DNA of 64,000 nucleotides, taken from assembly GCF_000282975.1 (NCBI RefSeq), contig NZ_ALJC01000050.1:39766-103765 (forward strand), in the 5' to 3' direction. The position numbers and the translations under genes were made by a program. This document shows, piece by piece, positions 46,860 through 56,820 of this stretch. The notes below the pieces were generated by a model. That model saw only the letters and a program-made list of their open reading frames with translations, was not told where the DNA came from and did no database searches. The stretch is from Pseudomonas psychrophila HA-4. GTDB lineage: Bacteria; Pseudomonadota; Gammaproteobacteria; Pseudomonadales; Pseudomonadaceae. How positions within the stretch are numbered: the first letter of the stretch is position 1; each line of letters starts with the position of its first letter.

Positions 46860-48527
46860 TTAGGGCTTTTCACCATACCAGCGTGGCGTATATACCCAAT
46901 CCCCCCCTTCAGCACGGGGAAAGGAGCAGGTCGTAGACGAGCCGATCAACACCATCGTGCGCATATCGACTTGATCCGGCGTCACCTCGCCTAAGGTAGT
47001 GGTGCGCAAGGTCTGGCCCGGACGACCAATGTCGCGCCCGAGTACCACAGGCGTATGCGGTGCACGATGACGAGCGACGATTTCCAGCGCTCGGCCCAGT
47101 TGCCAAGGGCGCGAGCGGGAAATTGGATTGTAGAACGCCAGGGCCAGATCAGCCTCTGAAGCAAGATCCAGGCGCTTTTCGATGATGCTCCAGGGTTTGA
47201 GGTTGTCGGACAGCGACATCACGCAGAAGTCATGCCCCAACGGCGCACCGGCCTGAGCCGCTGTGGCCAGCGAAGCAGAAATCCCCGGCAGCATTTCCAG
47301 ATCAACGCTATGCCATAGCGGGTCCGTGGACGCGTGCAACGCCTCAAGCACGGCCGCCGCCATAGCAAAAACACCGGGGTCGCCGGACGACACCACCACC
47401 ACTGAACGCCCTTGGACCGCCAGTTCGAAGGCATGCCGTGCGCGCTGCATTTCTTCGCGGTTGTCCGTGCAGTGCAGCACTTGATCGGTACGGAACGGCC
47501 CGGCCATGCGTACGTAGGTTTCATAACCCAATACATCATTGGCTTTGGCCAGTTCAGCTTTGACGGCTGGCGCCATCAAGTCAGCTGCGCCCGGACCAAG
47601 CCCGATCACTGCCAGGCGGCCACGTGGGCGGCCAATCTGCTGCGGGTCTACGGGAGCGGCGGCTACGCCTAGCGTTAAGCCGTTGCTGAGCTGACGCCAC
47701 ACAGCAGATACTTCAGGGGCATCCGCGCTGACAAAACGCAGTGGCACACCCAGTTCACGGGCCGCGTCACGCAGCCCAGCACTGGCCAGCAAGCTGTCAT
47801 CTGCGACCACGCAAGCCAGCGATTGCCAGGCCAGTTTCGCCTCCTGCAACGCGTCACGCATAGCATGCGCCGAGACCTCGTAGGCGACCCTTAGCAGCAC
47901 GTTACGCGGGTAGATCAGCAGTTCGTCAACCGCAGGCTCACGCGCAGCACTGCTCACGTGAATGGCCAAACGCGCTTGCTGGTCTTCCGGCAATTGCGCC
48001 TTGGCCAGCCACGGCGCATCGCCTTCGATACGCACTGACTCACCAGCCAACAAATCCGACACGAAACGTTTGCCCAGCTCTAGGTCGCCCAAGGCATAGC
48101 CCGCAGGCGGGTTGAGCAAGCAGGTGCCAAAACGCAATTCGCCGCTGGTGGTGATGGCCGGTTCGATGCTCAAGCAGGCAGCGATTTCCCGCGCCATGTC
48201 ATTCACCCCGCCCAAACCACCGAGCAGCGGAACCACTGCGCTGGCATCTTCCGCCACCGCCAGCACTGGCGGCTCGGCGCCCTTTTCCAGCAATAACGGC
48301 GCCAGCGTGCGAATCACAATGCCCGCCGCGCAGAGCACAATAATCGGCGTGTCGTGCTGATACAACTGACGGACTGTGGCACCAAAATCGCTGTACGTCA
48401 GGTCTGCGCCGTCAACACGCTCGGTCAGACCGTGAATCTTCGCCTGGGGGTAGCACTGCTGGATACGCCGCGCCGTGTTCAGGCTGCCATTGCCCAGGAT
48501 CACAATGGCCGGAGCTGAGCGACTCAT
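46860..48527 (-). CDS. cobJ: CbiG-CobJ fusion, precorrin-3B C17-methyltransferase
   Basis: A 555-residue cobalamin enzyme. The N-terminal ~300 residues are CbiG-like ([55 protein letters not shown]), a domain tied to opening of the ring lactone. The C-terminal ~250 residues are the CobJ/CbiH SAM methyltransferase ([68 protein letters not shown]), which does ring contraction. The ATG at 48527 overlaps the cobI stop (ATGA); a GTG at 48536 is an alternative. It is last in cobG-cobH-cobI-cobJ. Confidence 0.93.
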   Translation of the reverse strand: MSRSAPAIVILGNGSLNTARRIQQCYPQAKIHGLTERVDGADLTYSDFGATVRQLYQHDTPIIVLCAAGIVIRTLAPLLLEKGAEPPVLAVAEDASAVVPLLGGLGGVNDMAREIAACLSIEPAITTSGELRFGTCLLNPPAGYALGDLELGKRFVSDLLAGESVRIEGDAPWLAKAQLPEDQQARLAIHVSSAAREPAVDELLIYPRNVLLRVAYEVSAHAMRDALQEAKLAWQSLACVVADDSLLASAGLRDAARELGVPLRFVSADAPEVSAVWRQLSNGLTLGVAAAPVDPQQIGRPRGRLAVIGLGPGAADLMAPAVKAELAKANDVLGYETYVRMAGPFRTDQVLHCTDNREEMQRARHAFELAVQGRSVVVVSSGDPGVFAMAAAVLEALHASTDPLWHSVDLEMLPGISASLATAAQAGAPLGHDFCVMSLSDNLKPWSIIEKRLDLASEADLALAFYNPISRSRPWQLGRALEIVARHRAPHTPVVLGRDIGRPGQTLRTTTLGEVTPDQVDMRTMVLIGSSTTCSFPRAEGGDWVYTPRWYGEKP

Positions 48528-49255
48528 CCTTGCCACCGTTCACCGGGCACGATAATCAGCGAGAAGTAAGGCGAAGACATCGGCTCCACTTCATTGAGCG
48601 GGACGATTTTCTGATTGCTCATGGTCGCGCGCTCAACGTACAGCGCACGCTCGGCCAAGCCTAATTCGTCCAGCACTTCACGGACTTTATGGAAGTTGCG
48701 TCCCAGCTTCATGATCACCGCCGCATCGGCATCGGCCAGGCGGCGCTTGAGTTCGTCGTGGGGCAACACGCCCGACAGCACACTCAGACTTTGATTGCGA
48801 TACACCAGCGGCACGCCCAACACCGAAGCGCCACCCAGCATTGAACACACGCCCGGCACCACCTGCGCCTCAAAACGCTGTGCCAAGCGGTCGTGCAGGT
48901 ACATGTAGGAGCCGTAGAAAAACGGGTCGCCCTCACAGATCACCGCAACGTCACGCCCAGCTTGCAGGTGCTCAGCGACATCGTCAGCGGCTTGATCGTA
49001 AAAGTCGCTGATGATTTGCTCATACGACAACGGTGCTGGCAGCACTTCTGTGGTCACCGGGTACACCAGCGGCATGAGGCTTTGGGCGTCTTGCAGATGG
49101 GCTTCGATGATGCCGAACGCGTTACCTTTTTTGCCTTTAGCCACGAAGTACGCCACCACCGGCGACTCACGCAACAGGCGCAAGGCTTTTACGGTGATCA
49201 ACTCTGGATCGCCGGGGCCTACACCCAGCCCGATCAAACGTCCTGGTTGCGCCAT
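48524..49255 (-). CDS. cobI: Precorrin-2 C20-methyltransferase
   Basis: A 243-residue SAM-dependent methyltransferase of corrin synthesis converting precorrin-2 to precorrin-3A. It has the N-terminal [22 protein letters not shown], the SAM-site [20 protein letters not shown] and [19 protein letters not shown] typical of the family. Its ATG (49255) overlaps the TAA of cobH by one base (TAATG). The longer frame to 49519 is inside cobH and rejected. Confidence 0.95.
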   Translation of the reverse strand: MAQPGRLIGLGVGPGDPELITVKALRLLRESPVVAYFVAKGKKGNAFGIIEAHLQDAQSLMPLVYPVTTEVLPAPLSYEQIISDFYDQAADDVAEHLQAGRDVAVICEGDPFFYGSYMYLHDRLAQRFEAQVVPGVCSMLGGASVLGVPLVYRNQSLSVLSGVLPHDELKRRLADADAAVIMKLGRNFHKVREVLDELGLAERALYVERATMSNQKIVPLNEVEPMSSPYFSLIIVPGERWQG

Positions 49256-49881
49256 TATTCGATCTCCGTCGCCAAGGCGTTGACCGCAGCAGCGGCCATC
49301 GCACTGCCGCCACGACGGCCCTGCATCACCACGAACGGTATGCCACGGCTGTCTGCTGCGAGCATGGCCTTGGATTCTGCGGCACCGACAAATCCCACCG
49401 GAAAGCCGAGAATCAGCGCAGGTTTTGGTGCGCCGGCATCGATCATTTCTAGCAGGTAAAACAGCGCGGTCGGCGCATTGCCGATCACCACCACGCTGCC
49501 TTCCAGGTACGGACGCCACAGTTCAAGAGCGACTGCCGAACGGGTATTGCCCACCTCGCGCGCCAACTCGGCAACGCCGTCTTCCTTGAGTGTGCAGATC
49601 ACCTGATTGTTGGCGGGCAAACGCGTGCGCGTCACACCTTCGAGCACCATGCGTGCATCGCACAGAATCGGCGCGCCAGCGGCCAGCGCATCGCGCCCGG
49701 CCTTGCCAGCACCTGGCGAGAAGCACAGGTCTTGGACGGCATCTACCATGCCGCATGCATGAATCACCCGAACGGCCAGTTTTTCAAGGTCCGCCGGAAT
49801 GTGCTCAAGGTTGGCCTCGGCACGAATAATGGCGAACGAATTGCGATAGATCTCTTGACCGTCGCGGATGTAATCAATCAT
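49255..49881 (-). CDS. cobH: Precorrin-8X methylmutase
   Basis: A 208-residue enzyme moving a methyl group from C11 to C12 to give hydrogenobyrinate. It has the N-terminal [22 protein letters not shown], the catalytic-His segment [24 protein letters not shown] and [15 protein letters not shown]. The ATG at 49881 overlaps the end of cobG by 8 bases; the frame to 50037 is inside cobG. All conserved residues look intact. Confidence 0.95.
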   Translation of the reverse strand: MIDYIRDGQEIYRNSFAIIRAEANLEHIPADLEKLAVRVIHACGMVDAVQDLCFSPGAGKAGRDALAAGAPILCDARMVLEGVTRTRLPANNQVICTLKEDGVAELAREVGNTRSAVALELWRPYLEGSVVVIGNAPTALFYLLEMIDAGAPKPALILGFPVGFVGAAESKAMLAADSRGIPFVVMQGRRGGSAMAAAAVNALATEIE

Positions 49882-51274
49882 CGGTGTTGCTCCGTTGGCG
49901 GGCTTCAAGCCAAGCACCCGCCGCTTCAATAGTAAGATTGCGTTCGCGCAGAACACCGAAACCGGCGTGTTCTGGTGCGCGTAAATAAAGGTCGTAATGA
50001 CCGGGCGCCACGGCCAGCAAGGTGACCGGCGCCACATGGGCTGCCGCGCAGGAACGCTGGCAGCCCGTCAGGTGAATCGTGTGTGGTTGTGACAAAAGAG
50101 TCGCCAGTTGGCGCGCATCCTGTTTGGTATCTGCCAACCCTTTGGCGCAAGCACTGGCGCCGGTACAGGCAATCAATCGCGCCAGCGGTTCGCGAACATC
50201 ACAGAACAATCCCAGCGCCTGCAACTGCCGCGTCACAAGCGGCGCATCTTCAAGTCGCACATCGGGCAACAACACACTCTGCCAAGGCGTAAACCGCACA
50301 ACGCCACTGGCGAACGTATCGGCAAGCTGCGCCAAGCCAACCAGTGTGGCGGCATCAAGTCGCCCCAATGCCGGGACTGCACCAATGTACACACGGCCCG
50401 ACTTATGCTGTGGATACGTACCAATGTGCATCGCAGTGGCTGGCACGTTGCGCCGCCATTGGGGTAAAGCCATCAGCGGCACACTCAGGCGCTCTGCCAA
50501 CTGTTCAATAAAACGTTCGACGGGTACTTCACCCAGCAGGTGCCGCATACGGGTGTGTTCGGGGCGGGCCAGATCCAGAAACAGCGTAAGAACCGCCATC
50601 ACCAGTTCATGCCCCTGTGCGACAGGCACCGCACCCAACGCGCGGTTATGAGCCGGACAACCCGCCAGGCCAAACGCCAAAAATGCCTGACCTGCATGGT
50701 CAAAGGCCGACAGCCAAAGATCGTGCGGATGCTCCAGCATGGCCAGCGCCTCACCGCCATCCAATTGCACGGCGAACTTCGCCGACAACTCAGCCAAACG
50801 CGGAACGCTTTGCACACTGCTGAGTATTTGCCGCGCCAAATCACGGGTATCGATCTGCATCTGCGGGTCGATGCCCGCACTCGGGCTCAGCATCAGGTTG
50901 CGCACATCATCGCCTGCCGCAGTCGCTGGCCCCAGGCCTGCCGCCAGTAACGGCTCAATCAATGCCCGATGATTCGGCCCTACGCCACGAATCTGCAGGT
51001 TGCCACGATTGGTGGCCTCGATCACTGCGCTGGCATAGCGCTGCGCAACATCGGCCACGGAACGGGCTTGGGTTGATGTAATCACACCGCCGTCCAGTTT
51101 GATCCGACAAATACCGCCATCCAGCGCTTGCACAATGCGCAGCAACCCAGGGCAAGCCGTAGGCCGCACAGGCGTTGTGACAGAAAGTTCAGGAGGCAAG
51201 GTCAAAGGTTCATCCAGAGCAGGCAATGCGCTATTGCACGTGGCGCGCATTATGCCTGCTTTAGGCAATTGCAT
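49874..51274 (-). CDS. cobG: Precorrin-3B synthase (oxygen-dependent)
   Basis: A 466-residue nitrite/sulfite reductase-like Fe-S protein that hydroxylates precorrin-3A in the aerobic pathway. It has RPTACPGLLRIVQALDGGICRIKLDGG at the start. The Fe-S cysteines sit in ACTGASACAKGLADTK and LTGCQRSCAAAHVA near residues ~370-415. The start is uncertain: ATG 51274 has no ribosome site, ATG 51250 follows AGCAGG, and a GTG codon just before RPTACPG is also possible. CATAAT just before 51250 may be a -10 box. It is the first cob gene after the giant toxin-like gene (50 bp gap), so it may depend partly on read-through. Confidence 0.92.
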   Translation of the reverse strand: MQLPKAGIMRATCNSALPALDEPLTLPPELSVTTPVRPTACPGLLRIVQALDGGICRIKLDGGVITSTQARSVADVAQRYASAVIEATNRGNLQIRGVGPNHRALIEPLLAAGLGPATAAGDDVRNLMLSPSAGIDPQMQIDTRDLARQILSSVQSVPRLAELSAKFAVQLDGGEALAMLEHPHDLWLSAFDHAGQAFLAFGLAGCPAHNRALGAVPVAQGHELVMAVLTLFLDLARPEHTRMRHLLGEVPVERFIEQLAERLSVPLMALPQWRRNVPATAMHIGTYPQHKSGRVYIGAVPALGRLDAATLVGLAQLADTFASGVVRFTPWQSVLLPDVRLEDAPLVTRQLQALGLFCDVREPLARLIACTGASACAKGLADTKQDARQLATLLSQPHTIHLTGCQRSCAAAHVAPVTLLAVAPGHYDLYLRAPEHAGFGVLRERNLTIEAAGAWLEARQRSNTDD

Positions 51275-51324
51275 GAAAAGCTTGCCGGACGGAATGCACT
51301 GGGCCGTTTATGCGTCATGGCAGC

Positions 51325-54300
51325 CTACGGTTTGTCGGGCACCGCAGGCACAACCGGGTGTTCTCTGCCCAATTGAGTGATCAACAACGCCACCGTATCG
51401 GCATTGGCCAACATCATTTCGATCCGCTTTTCGGGGTTGTTTACAAATATTGGCCTGGCTTGTTCCAAGGTCTGGACGCCAGCGATCTGTTTAATCCGAG
51501 CTTTACCGGGGCCACTGGCAATATCTGACCAGGTCAGGTCAACGGGATCTAATTGCTGAAACAGATTGTCTTGCAGGATGTGGGGCGAATGGCATTCCTG
51601 GACGATCTGGTTGAACGACTTCAGCCGTTCGCCGAACGCGGTATTTTCATCCAATAAATCATCATAGGGAAAGCCAGGGTTTAAGTAGTTGATGTCTTCG
51701 GTATTGAGCACCAGATGGCTGATTTCGTGCAGCAGGAAAGATGATCGGTAATGCGCATTGACCGGAAAAGGCGGCACCGTGGGCTTGATAAAAGGTTGGC
51801 TTAAGGCCTCTGGTGATTCAAACAAGGTATTGAAAAAGCGATCACTCAGGTAGATGCGATGCTGCGAGTCCCAACGATGTATCCACGCAATGGATTTGTC
51901 GTTGAAGCGCGAGCGGCACACCAGGTATTTGTTTGACGTATGGGGTGACAGGTCGGGGTGTAAAAACCGGGTCAACATTGGCTCAACGGTTTGGTTGAGG
52001 CGATCAAGCAGGGGTTGATTAATACTGCTTACCTCAAAGAATGTTTGCAGCAGGTGACGATGCCCCACACTTTCGGCACTAGGCTCATTCAAGGTGTGCA
52101 GAGCGTTCTGACACCGCTGCAGGTACGACAGCGCGTGGGCATGAGCCTCACGAATAATCAGCGCTTTTTCCGGAAAGTGCCGCTGGATGCTCTCCATTCC
52201 TGTTGCCTGTATGTCATGGGAGATACGCCCCCCCAATGCTGCAGTGGCCGAGAGCAGCGGCCCGCCACCGGGCAGCGGTTCCTTGAGGTCCAGCTCCCAA
52301 ACATTTTGCCCATTGAGTTTAACCAGCGGGCCTTCACGCTCGGCGCCGATGTAAATACGCCAGCGTTCGCGCCACGGCTCAACCGAAAACAGCCGCCCCG
52401 CCAGATGGACATAACGCAGCCCGGAACGCGGGTCGCGATGCAACTGTGTGCCAGGTTCCTTATGCAAGTCCTGCAGGTTCACTTCATGGGCTTGAAAGGG
52501 CTGTAGTCCAGCACTTTGTTCAGGGGTCAGGCGCACCCGTATACCGCTTTCAACCACAGGAGGCGCTAGCAACTTAATGCTGGAAGCGGGACGCAAAGCA
52601 CCGGCGCCGCTGGCGATCAAGATCAGCATCGTTGCAAATTCGGTCACTGATTCTCCCCACTCACCTCTTTTTGCCGCCTCAACCCCTTGACGCAACCAGC
52701 CGAGCGACTGCCAGACAGCCAGTGGAATACTCAGCCTGCCCGGTAAAAGCATCAGGGCACTGGTGATGATTAGCGACATCAGATACTTGAACGACTCCCA
52801 ATCGGCCTGCGCCGTGGATTCGGCCTGCGCCGCAGCCATGTCCAGCAGCGATTTGTAGTTGTCTTTGTACATCTCAATAAACAGGTTACCCATGATCGGT
52901 GACTGCGCCAGAGTGGGGGGCGCCGGCTTGAGCAAAAACCAGTTCAACGAAGCATCCACGTAACGCGCTAGGTGGGGTTCTGCAAAGCCGCCACGGTCAT
53001 AGGTTTTACGGTCATAAGGCGCGATGCGTTGCAGTATTTCTACCCCAAGTTGCGCATCAGTGTGCAGAGCCCCAAGCAAGGCTGCTTCATTGGCATAAGA
53101 CTTAAAAGTGAAACGCTTGCTGTAGTTGATCCACATAATCTGCGGCCCTGCCAAAGGGTCCGCAGGGCCGATGATATAGACCCCCTGCACCGGGTCTGGG
53201 TCGACGCCCGGCTCGGCAATCAATTGAAACGGGCGGGCGATGACAGTGACACCGTTCAAGGCTTCTCGTGCCGTGCCATCGGGCATGTCCATCACATGGC
53301 ACAAGCAGTGATAGGCCGTCTCAAAGCCCGGGTTTTGCAGCTTCTCTTTCAATGCCTGCTCAATCACTTGGACCGCCAATTGCTCGGCAAACTGTTGTTG
53401 GCGCAAGGCCACGCCCTCTTTACCGGGCGCCAGTTTGGTTTCCAGAAGCGTGCGATAGTGCTGGCCCAGATCAAGCTCACGGGTAAGTCGGCGCACATAC
53501 ACCGCATTCAAGGCAACGGGTAACGAACCGTTGTCGCGCAGACGCACGAACATCACGCCCTCGTTTAAAAGATGAAGTCCGTTCAACACGAACTCACTCA
53601 ATGATTGAACACTGTGGGTGGCCGCCGCCGGTATAAAAGACGGCACACTGCCCACCGGAACAGGCGCGGCGAGGTAAGTGTCGACCACAATCTCAATGAG
53701 ATCAGGGTCCAACCCCTGCCCCGGATAATCGAGGTCCAGGCGTGCGGTGAGCACGGCGTTGGCATAGACCGCCATTTCTGGGATGTCATGCAGGTAGTTG
53801 TGCTGCGGCTGTGCGGCTTGCTGATAACGCTGCAACACGTGCGCGTAGGTCATTTGTTCGGCCGGGCTTGCCGACCTCAACCAATCCGGTAGAGAAGCGT
53901 TAAACAGTTGAAGATGTGCCATCTCAATGACTCGAGCCAGATTCACTCCAGCCTCTCTAACCAGTAACGCGCTGCGAAAACTGTTTTCGAAACCCTGCGC
54001 CGACAACGGTATTCGTTTCGCAGTGCGACACAAAGTCAGGGCATCCGCGAGCCCCATGTTCAGCACGGTGCTCTGGCTCAGCCGTGTGAAGTCTTGCTCT
54101 AGGCGCTCAAAATACAGCCAGCCATTTTGCCCGCCCGGCTTACGTTGACCACCACCGTCCAGATAAAGGCTGATAGGCGCCTGGTCGCCAGCTTTGGTCT
54201 GCGCCAACACGTCCCAGCGCAATACCTTGCTGATTATGCGGGCTTCCAACTGAGTCTTGCATTCATCCAGCGAGGCAAAGCTCTCGAAGCCCATCGCCGG

Positions 54301-56589
54301 GCTCCAGAATATCGCCCTGCCCGCGTTGGCCGACTCAAGCCCGCCGCGCTGAGTAATCAGCAAACAATTAGCAATATCCAGCGAACTGATACCCGCGTCG
54401 AACGACACAATCACGCCAAACACATCAGGCACAAATTGATCCAGCGCCGGGCGTTGTTCACCAACCGGGTAATCCAACACCCTGTTGAGTACCTCCCGAT
54501 CAGCGGTCTGGAGACGGCCTTCAAGACGTATCAGCCGCAGTTCGGCACGCAACATCACCATTCTTAACGTGCTGAGCCGGTCAACCAATGCACTGGGGTT
54601 CAGGGATGAGAACGGGGCGAAAAAAAACGCCCTTTGATGCTGTTCAAGCTGTTGCTCAAAAGAGCGCGCAGCCTGCTCCAAGACGTTAAGCAATTTTGTA
54701 CCCGCCAGGCTTCTGAGGGGTTTGAGCTCATCATTGCTCAAGGACTGCACCGCCACCTGAGTCAGCGCGAGATTGAGCGGCAACGGTAAATAACCTGTCA
54801 CACGTTCGAGCAGTGCATCTACCAGCGTCAGAGTGCGTACAGGGGCTAACTCTGGCTGAGGTTCCCGATCAAAAACTTGAACCCTCAGACGTGACGCGTC
54901 CAGCTGTACCTGCCCACTTGCAACAAGCACCGAGTGCAGCCGAGCGGCCGCAAAGGTTCGCACCGTGGGCCACTGACGTAACAGACTCTTCAATTGGGCG
55001 TCGATCTGGGGCAGTTTTAGGCTCAACAAGTCGGCCTGATCTGCGCTGCTGCGCGGTGACAAAGTTAGCCCATGGTCGGTGGGGACAAAGCGAGTGCTCC
55101 AGCGACTCTGGTTGCTGAGGGTCAACAGGTTACGATCAACCAGCTCGCGCACATCCAGCGCATGATCCACAGCCGCCAGCCCAATGCGCCCTGCCTTGAA
55201 TTGCCTCAGTAAAAACCCGAAATCACTGATTTGTTTTTTAGCAATCGATTGCAACACATCGTCAAACGGATTCGTATCAATCAGCTCGACGCTCAACCGC
55301 AATTCGAGCATGCCAGCCAATAACTCGTGCTGGTCCAAGGGTGCGTGGCGCGCGATGAAACCGTAGGCTGTGGGTGATCTAAGTGCTGACAACACTGCCG
55401 ATTTTAACCGTGCCCGCGTCTCGTACTGCACAAGCCCCTCTGCCCCGCCAAACAAGAAAACCGGAGCATTCTGCCCCGGCAAAAACAGGCAGAACAAACC
55501 ACACAAATCCACCGGTCCGCGATAGGGATCAAATACTGCCAGCCGGGTGGCCTTCATCTGGTTATCGCTATTAGTGCCCCAGAGCACCTGCTGCAATTGA
55601 CTGAACTGCTGTTGGGTTATTTGCTCGTCATGGCGAGCCTGAAGCATGTCGTGGAAAAAAATATCCCTTTGCCGGGTAGCGCAGTAGCCCTGAAGTTCTA
55701 ACTGCGCAAATGGGAGCACAAGCCATTGGCTCTGCAAAGAAGCTTGCAAGCGCTCGGGTAAGTTTTCAGTGGCATTAGCCATCACACGCGTAAAGCACTG
55801 TTCAAGCTCGCTGGCGGGGAGAGCCACGGCCTCGCTCGATACCCCGAGGTATTCGCGACTGTACTGCGCCGGGAACCTGCCCTTAAGAAAATAATCCATC
55901 GCTGTTGCGCTCAAACTGCTAGTCATCACATCCCCTTCACGCAAAGGGTGTTGGCCCAACCGAGTACTGCGCACCTGAATGTTCGCAACTGGCACCTGTG
56001 GCCCTGGCAACTCGCGCAGCATCGCAGTCATCAAGTAAATATCAATGTCCGAACGCAGCGTCGTTAGGTTACTCAAGCGTTCCAGGACCTGCTCCTGACA
56101 AACGCGTAAGAAGTTCTCCAGCGCCTGACTGGCACTCGCCATGACAGGGGTTGAAACCTCACTGAGGCTAAGCGTCAATAACCCTGCTTCAGTTAAAAGA
56201 GGGCGCCATTGAACGGGGCAAAACCGTAGCCACTCGTTATTGAGAGCCGGATCATCCATTTGCGTTTGCAGTGCGAAGCGCAGATCCCGCTGGGTGGGGT
56301 AACGCTCAAACATGCCCCAGAGAGTGAAAACGTAGACCACACCGTCCAGTTGCTGGTTTTGACCCACGATCAAAGCCCCGACACAGGGTACTGACCGCCC
56401 CTGTTGACGAGACAAGAGCGGGTGATAGACGTGAAGCTCTGCCCTGCGTCGATCAGGCTCTAAAACCGTAAGTAGACGGCGTTGCTCCTCGCCAGTGATG
56501 ACACCAGCAGATTGCGCTTGGCTCAAGCGTTTGATGTAGGTGTCGTGCAAGGCCTGGGCGACATAAAACGCTAAAGCAGTCGCATTCAT
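51325..56589 (-). CDS. Giant toxin-like protein, dermonecrotic-toxin (DUF6543-type) architecture with C-terminal HExxH domain
   Basis: A 1754-residue protein with no signal peptide, inserted between cobG and cobL. The first ~1250 residues are long helical repeats typical, as far as I recall, of the Pseudomonas dermonecrotic-toxin/DUF6543 group, with segments such as PVFLFGGAEGLVQYETRA and AIFWSPAMGFESFASL. One hydrophobic stretch, SLIITSALMLLPGRLSIPLAV, precedes a beta-rich linker (YVHLAGRLFSVEPWRERWRIY). The C-terminal domain has LLHEISHLVLNTED, with the HExxH motif at residues 1621-1625 (51715-51729) and a DENTAFGE stretch ~28 residues on that could supply a third zinc ligand. A cytotoxic protease domain is inferred. 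The GTG at 56616 lacks a ribosome site, so ATG 56589 (GAG upstream) is preferred. No immunity gene is evident. Confidence 0.6.
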   Translation of the reverse strand: MNATALAFYVAQALHDTYIKRLSQAQSAGVITGEEQRRLLTVLEPDRRRAELHVYHPLLSRQQGRSVPCVGALIVGQNQQLDGVVYVFTLWGMFERYPTQRDLRFALQTQMDDPALNNEWLRFCPVQWRPLLTEAGLLTLSLSEVSTPVMASASQALENFLRVCQEQVLERLSNLTTLRSDIDIYLMTAMLRELPGPQVPVANIQVRSTRLGQHPLREGDVMTSSLSATAMDYFLKGRFPAQYSREYLGVSSEAVALPASELEQCFTRVMANATENLPERLQASLQSQWLVLPFAQLELQGYCATRQRDIFFHDMLQARHDEQITQQQFSQLQQVLWGTNSDNQMKATRLAVFDPYRGPVDLCGLFCLFLPGQNAPVFLFGGAEGLVQYETRARLKSAVLSALRSPTAYGFIARHAPLDQHELLAGMLELRLSVELIDTNPFDDVLQSIAKKQISDFGFLLRQFKAGRIGLAAVDHALDVRELVDRNLLTLSNQSRWSTRFVPTDHGLTLSPRSSADQADLLSLKLPQIDAQLKSLLRQWPTVRTFAAARLHSVLVASGQVQLDASRLRVQVFDREPQPELAPVRTLTLVDALLERVTGYLPLPLNLALTQVAVQSLSNDELKPLRSLAGTKLLNVLEQAARSFEQQLEQHQRAFFFAPFSSLNPSALVDRLSTLRMVMLRAELRLIRLEGRLQTADREVLNRVLDYPVGEQRPALDQFVPDVFGVIVSFDAGISSLDIANCLLITQRGGLESANAGRAIFWSPAMGFESFASLDECKTQLEARIISKVLRWDVLAQTKAGDQAPISLYLDGGGQRKPGGQNGWLYFERLEQDFTRLSQSTVLNMGLADALTLCRTAKRIPLSAQGFENSFRSALLVREAGVNLARVIEMAHLQLFNASLPDWLRSASPAEQMTYAHVLQRYQQAAQPQHNYLHDIPEMAVYANAVLTARLDLDYPGQGLDPDLIEIVVDTYLAAPVPVGSVPSFIPAAATHSVQSLSEFVLNGLHLLNEGVMFVRLRDNGSLPVALNAVYVRRLTRELDLGQHYRTLLETKLAPGKEGVALRQQQFAEQLAVQVIEQALKEKLQNPGFETAYHCLCHVMDMPDGTAREALNGVTVIARPFQLIAEPGVDPDPVQGVYIIGPADPLAGPQIMWINYSKRFTFKSYANEAALLGALHTDAQLGVEILQRIAPYDRKTYDRGGFAEPHLARYVDASLNWFLLKPAPPTLAQSPIMGNLFIEMYKDNYKSLLDMAAAQAESTAQADWESFKYLMSLIITSALMLLPGRLSIPLAVWQSLGWLRQGVEAAKRGEWGESVTEFATMLILIASGAGALRPASSIKLLAPPVVESGIRVRLTPEQSAGLQPFQAHEVNLQDLHKEPGTQLHRDPRSGLRYVHLAGRLFSVEPWRERWRIYIGAEREGPLVKLNGQNVWELDLKEPLPGGGPLLSATAALGGRISHDIQATGMESIQRHFPEKALIIREAHAHALSYLQRCQNALHTLNEPSAESVGHRHLLQTFFEVSSINQPLLDRLNQTVEPMLTRFLHPDLSPHTSNKYLVCRSRFNDKSIAWIHRWDSQHRIYLSDRFFNTLFESPEALSQPFIKPTVPPFPVNAHYRSSFLLHEISHLVLNTEDINYLNPGFPYDDLLDENTAFGERLKSFNQIVQECHSPHILQDNLFQQLDPVDLTWSDIASGPGKARIKQIAGVQTLEQARPIFVNNPEKRIEMMLANADTVALLITQLGREHPVVPAVPDKP

Positions 56590-56820
56590 GTTGATCTCGC
56601 AAAAGGTAATGGGCACCCATTGCGGCCACCCGCCGATGGGTTGAACGCTACGCCATCTGTTTTATTGCAAGGAGCTACATAGTTAGGGTCATGCCATCTA
56701 TCAATCAGGCCCCAGGCGCAGGGCCTATGCGGGTCAAGGCGCGCTATCATGCGGCCTTTATCCGCTCCGGCTCATACCCCCTCCCGGATGGACACCCCGC
56801 TGTATTTAAAGAGGACTGGC
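56590..56820. promoter_or_regulatory. Divergent gap between the toxin-like gene and cobL
   Basis: A 231-bp gap. On the plus strand TATCAT at about 56745-56750 followed by GCGGCC is a likely -10 for cobL. I looked for a cobalamin riboswitch B12-box (GCCACTG) here and did not find one. No gene was seen. Confidence 0.4.

Noticed and set aside
56590..56820. Possible cobalamin riboswitch before the cob genes
   Set aside because: No B12-box (GCCACTG) or long structured leader found in either direction.
51275..56820. Mobile-element ends around the toxin-like gene
   Set aside because: I looked for integrase, transposase, terminal inverted repeats and tRNA att sites and found none.
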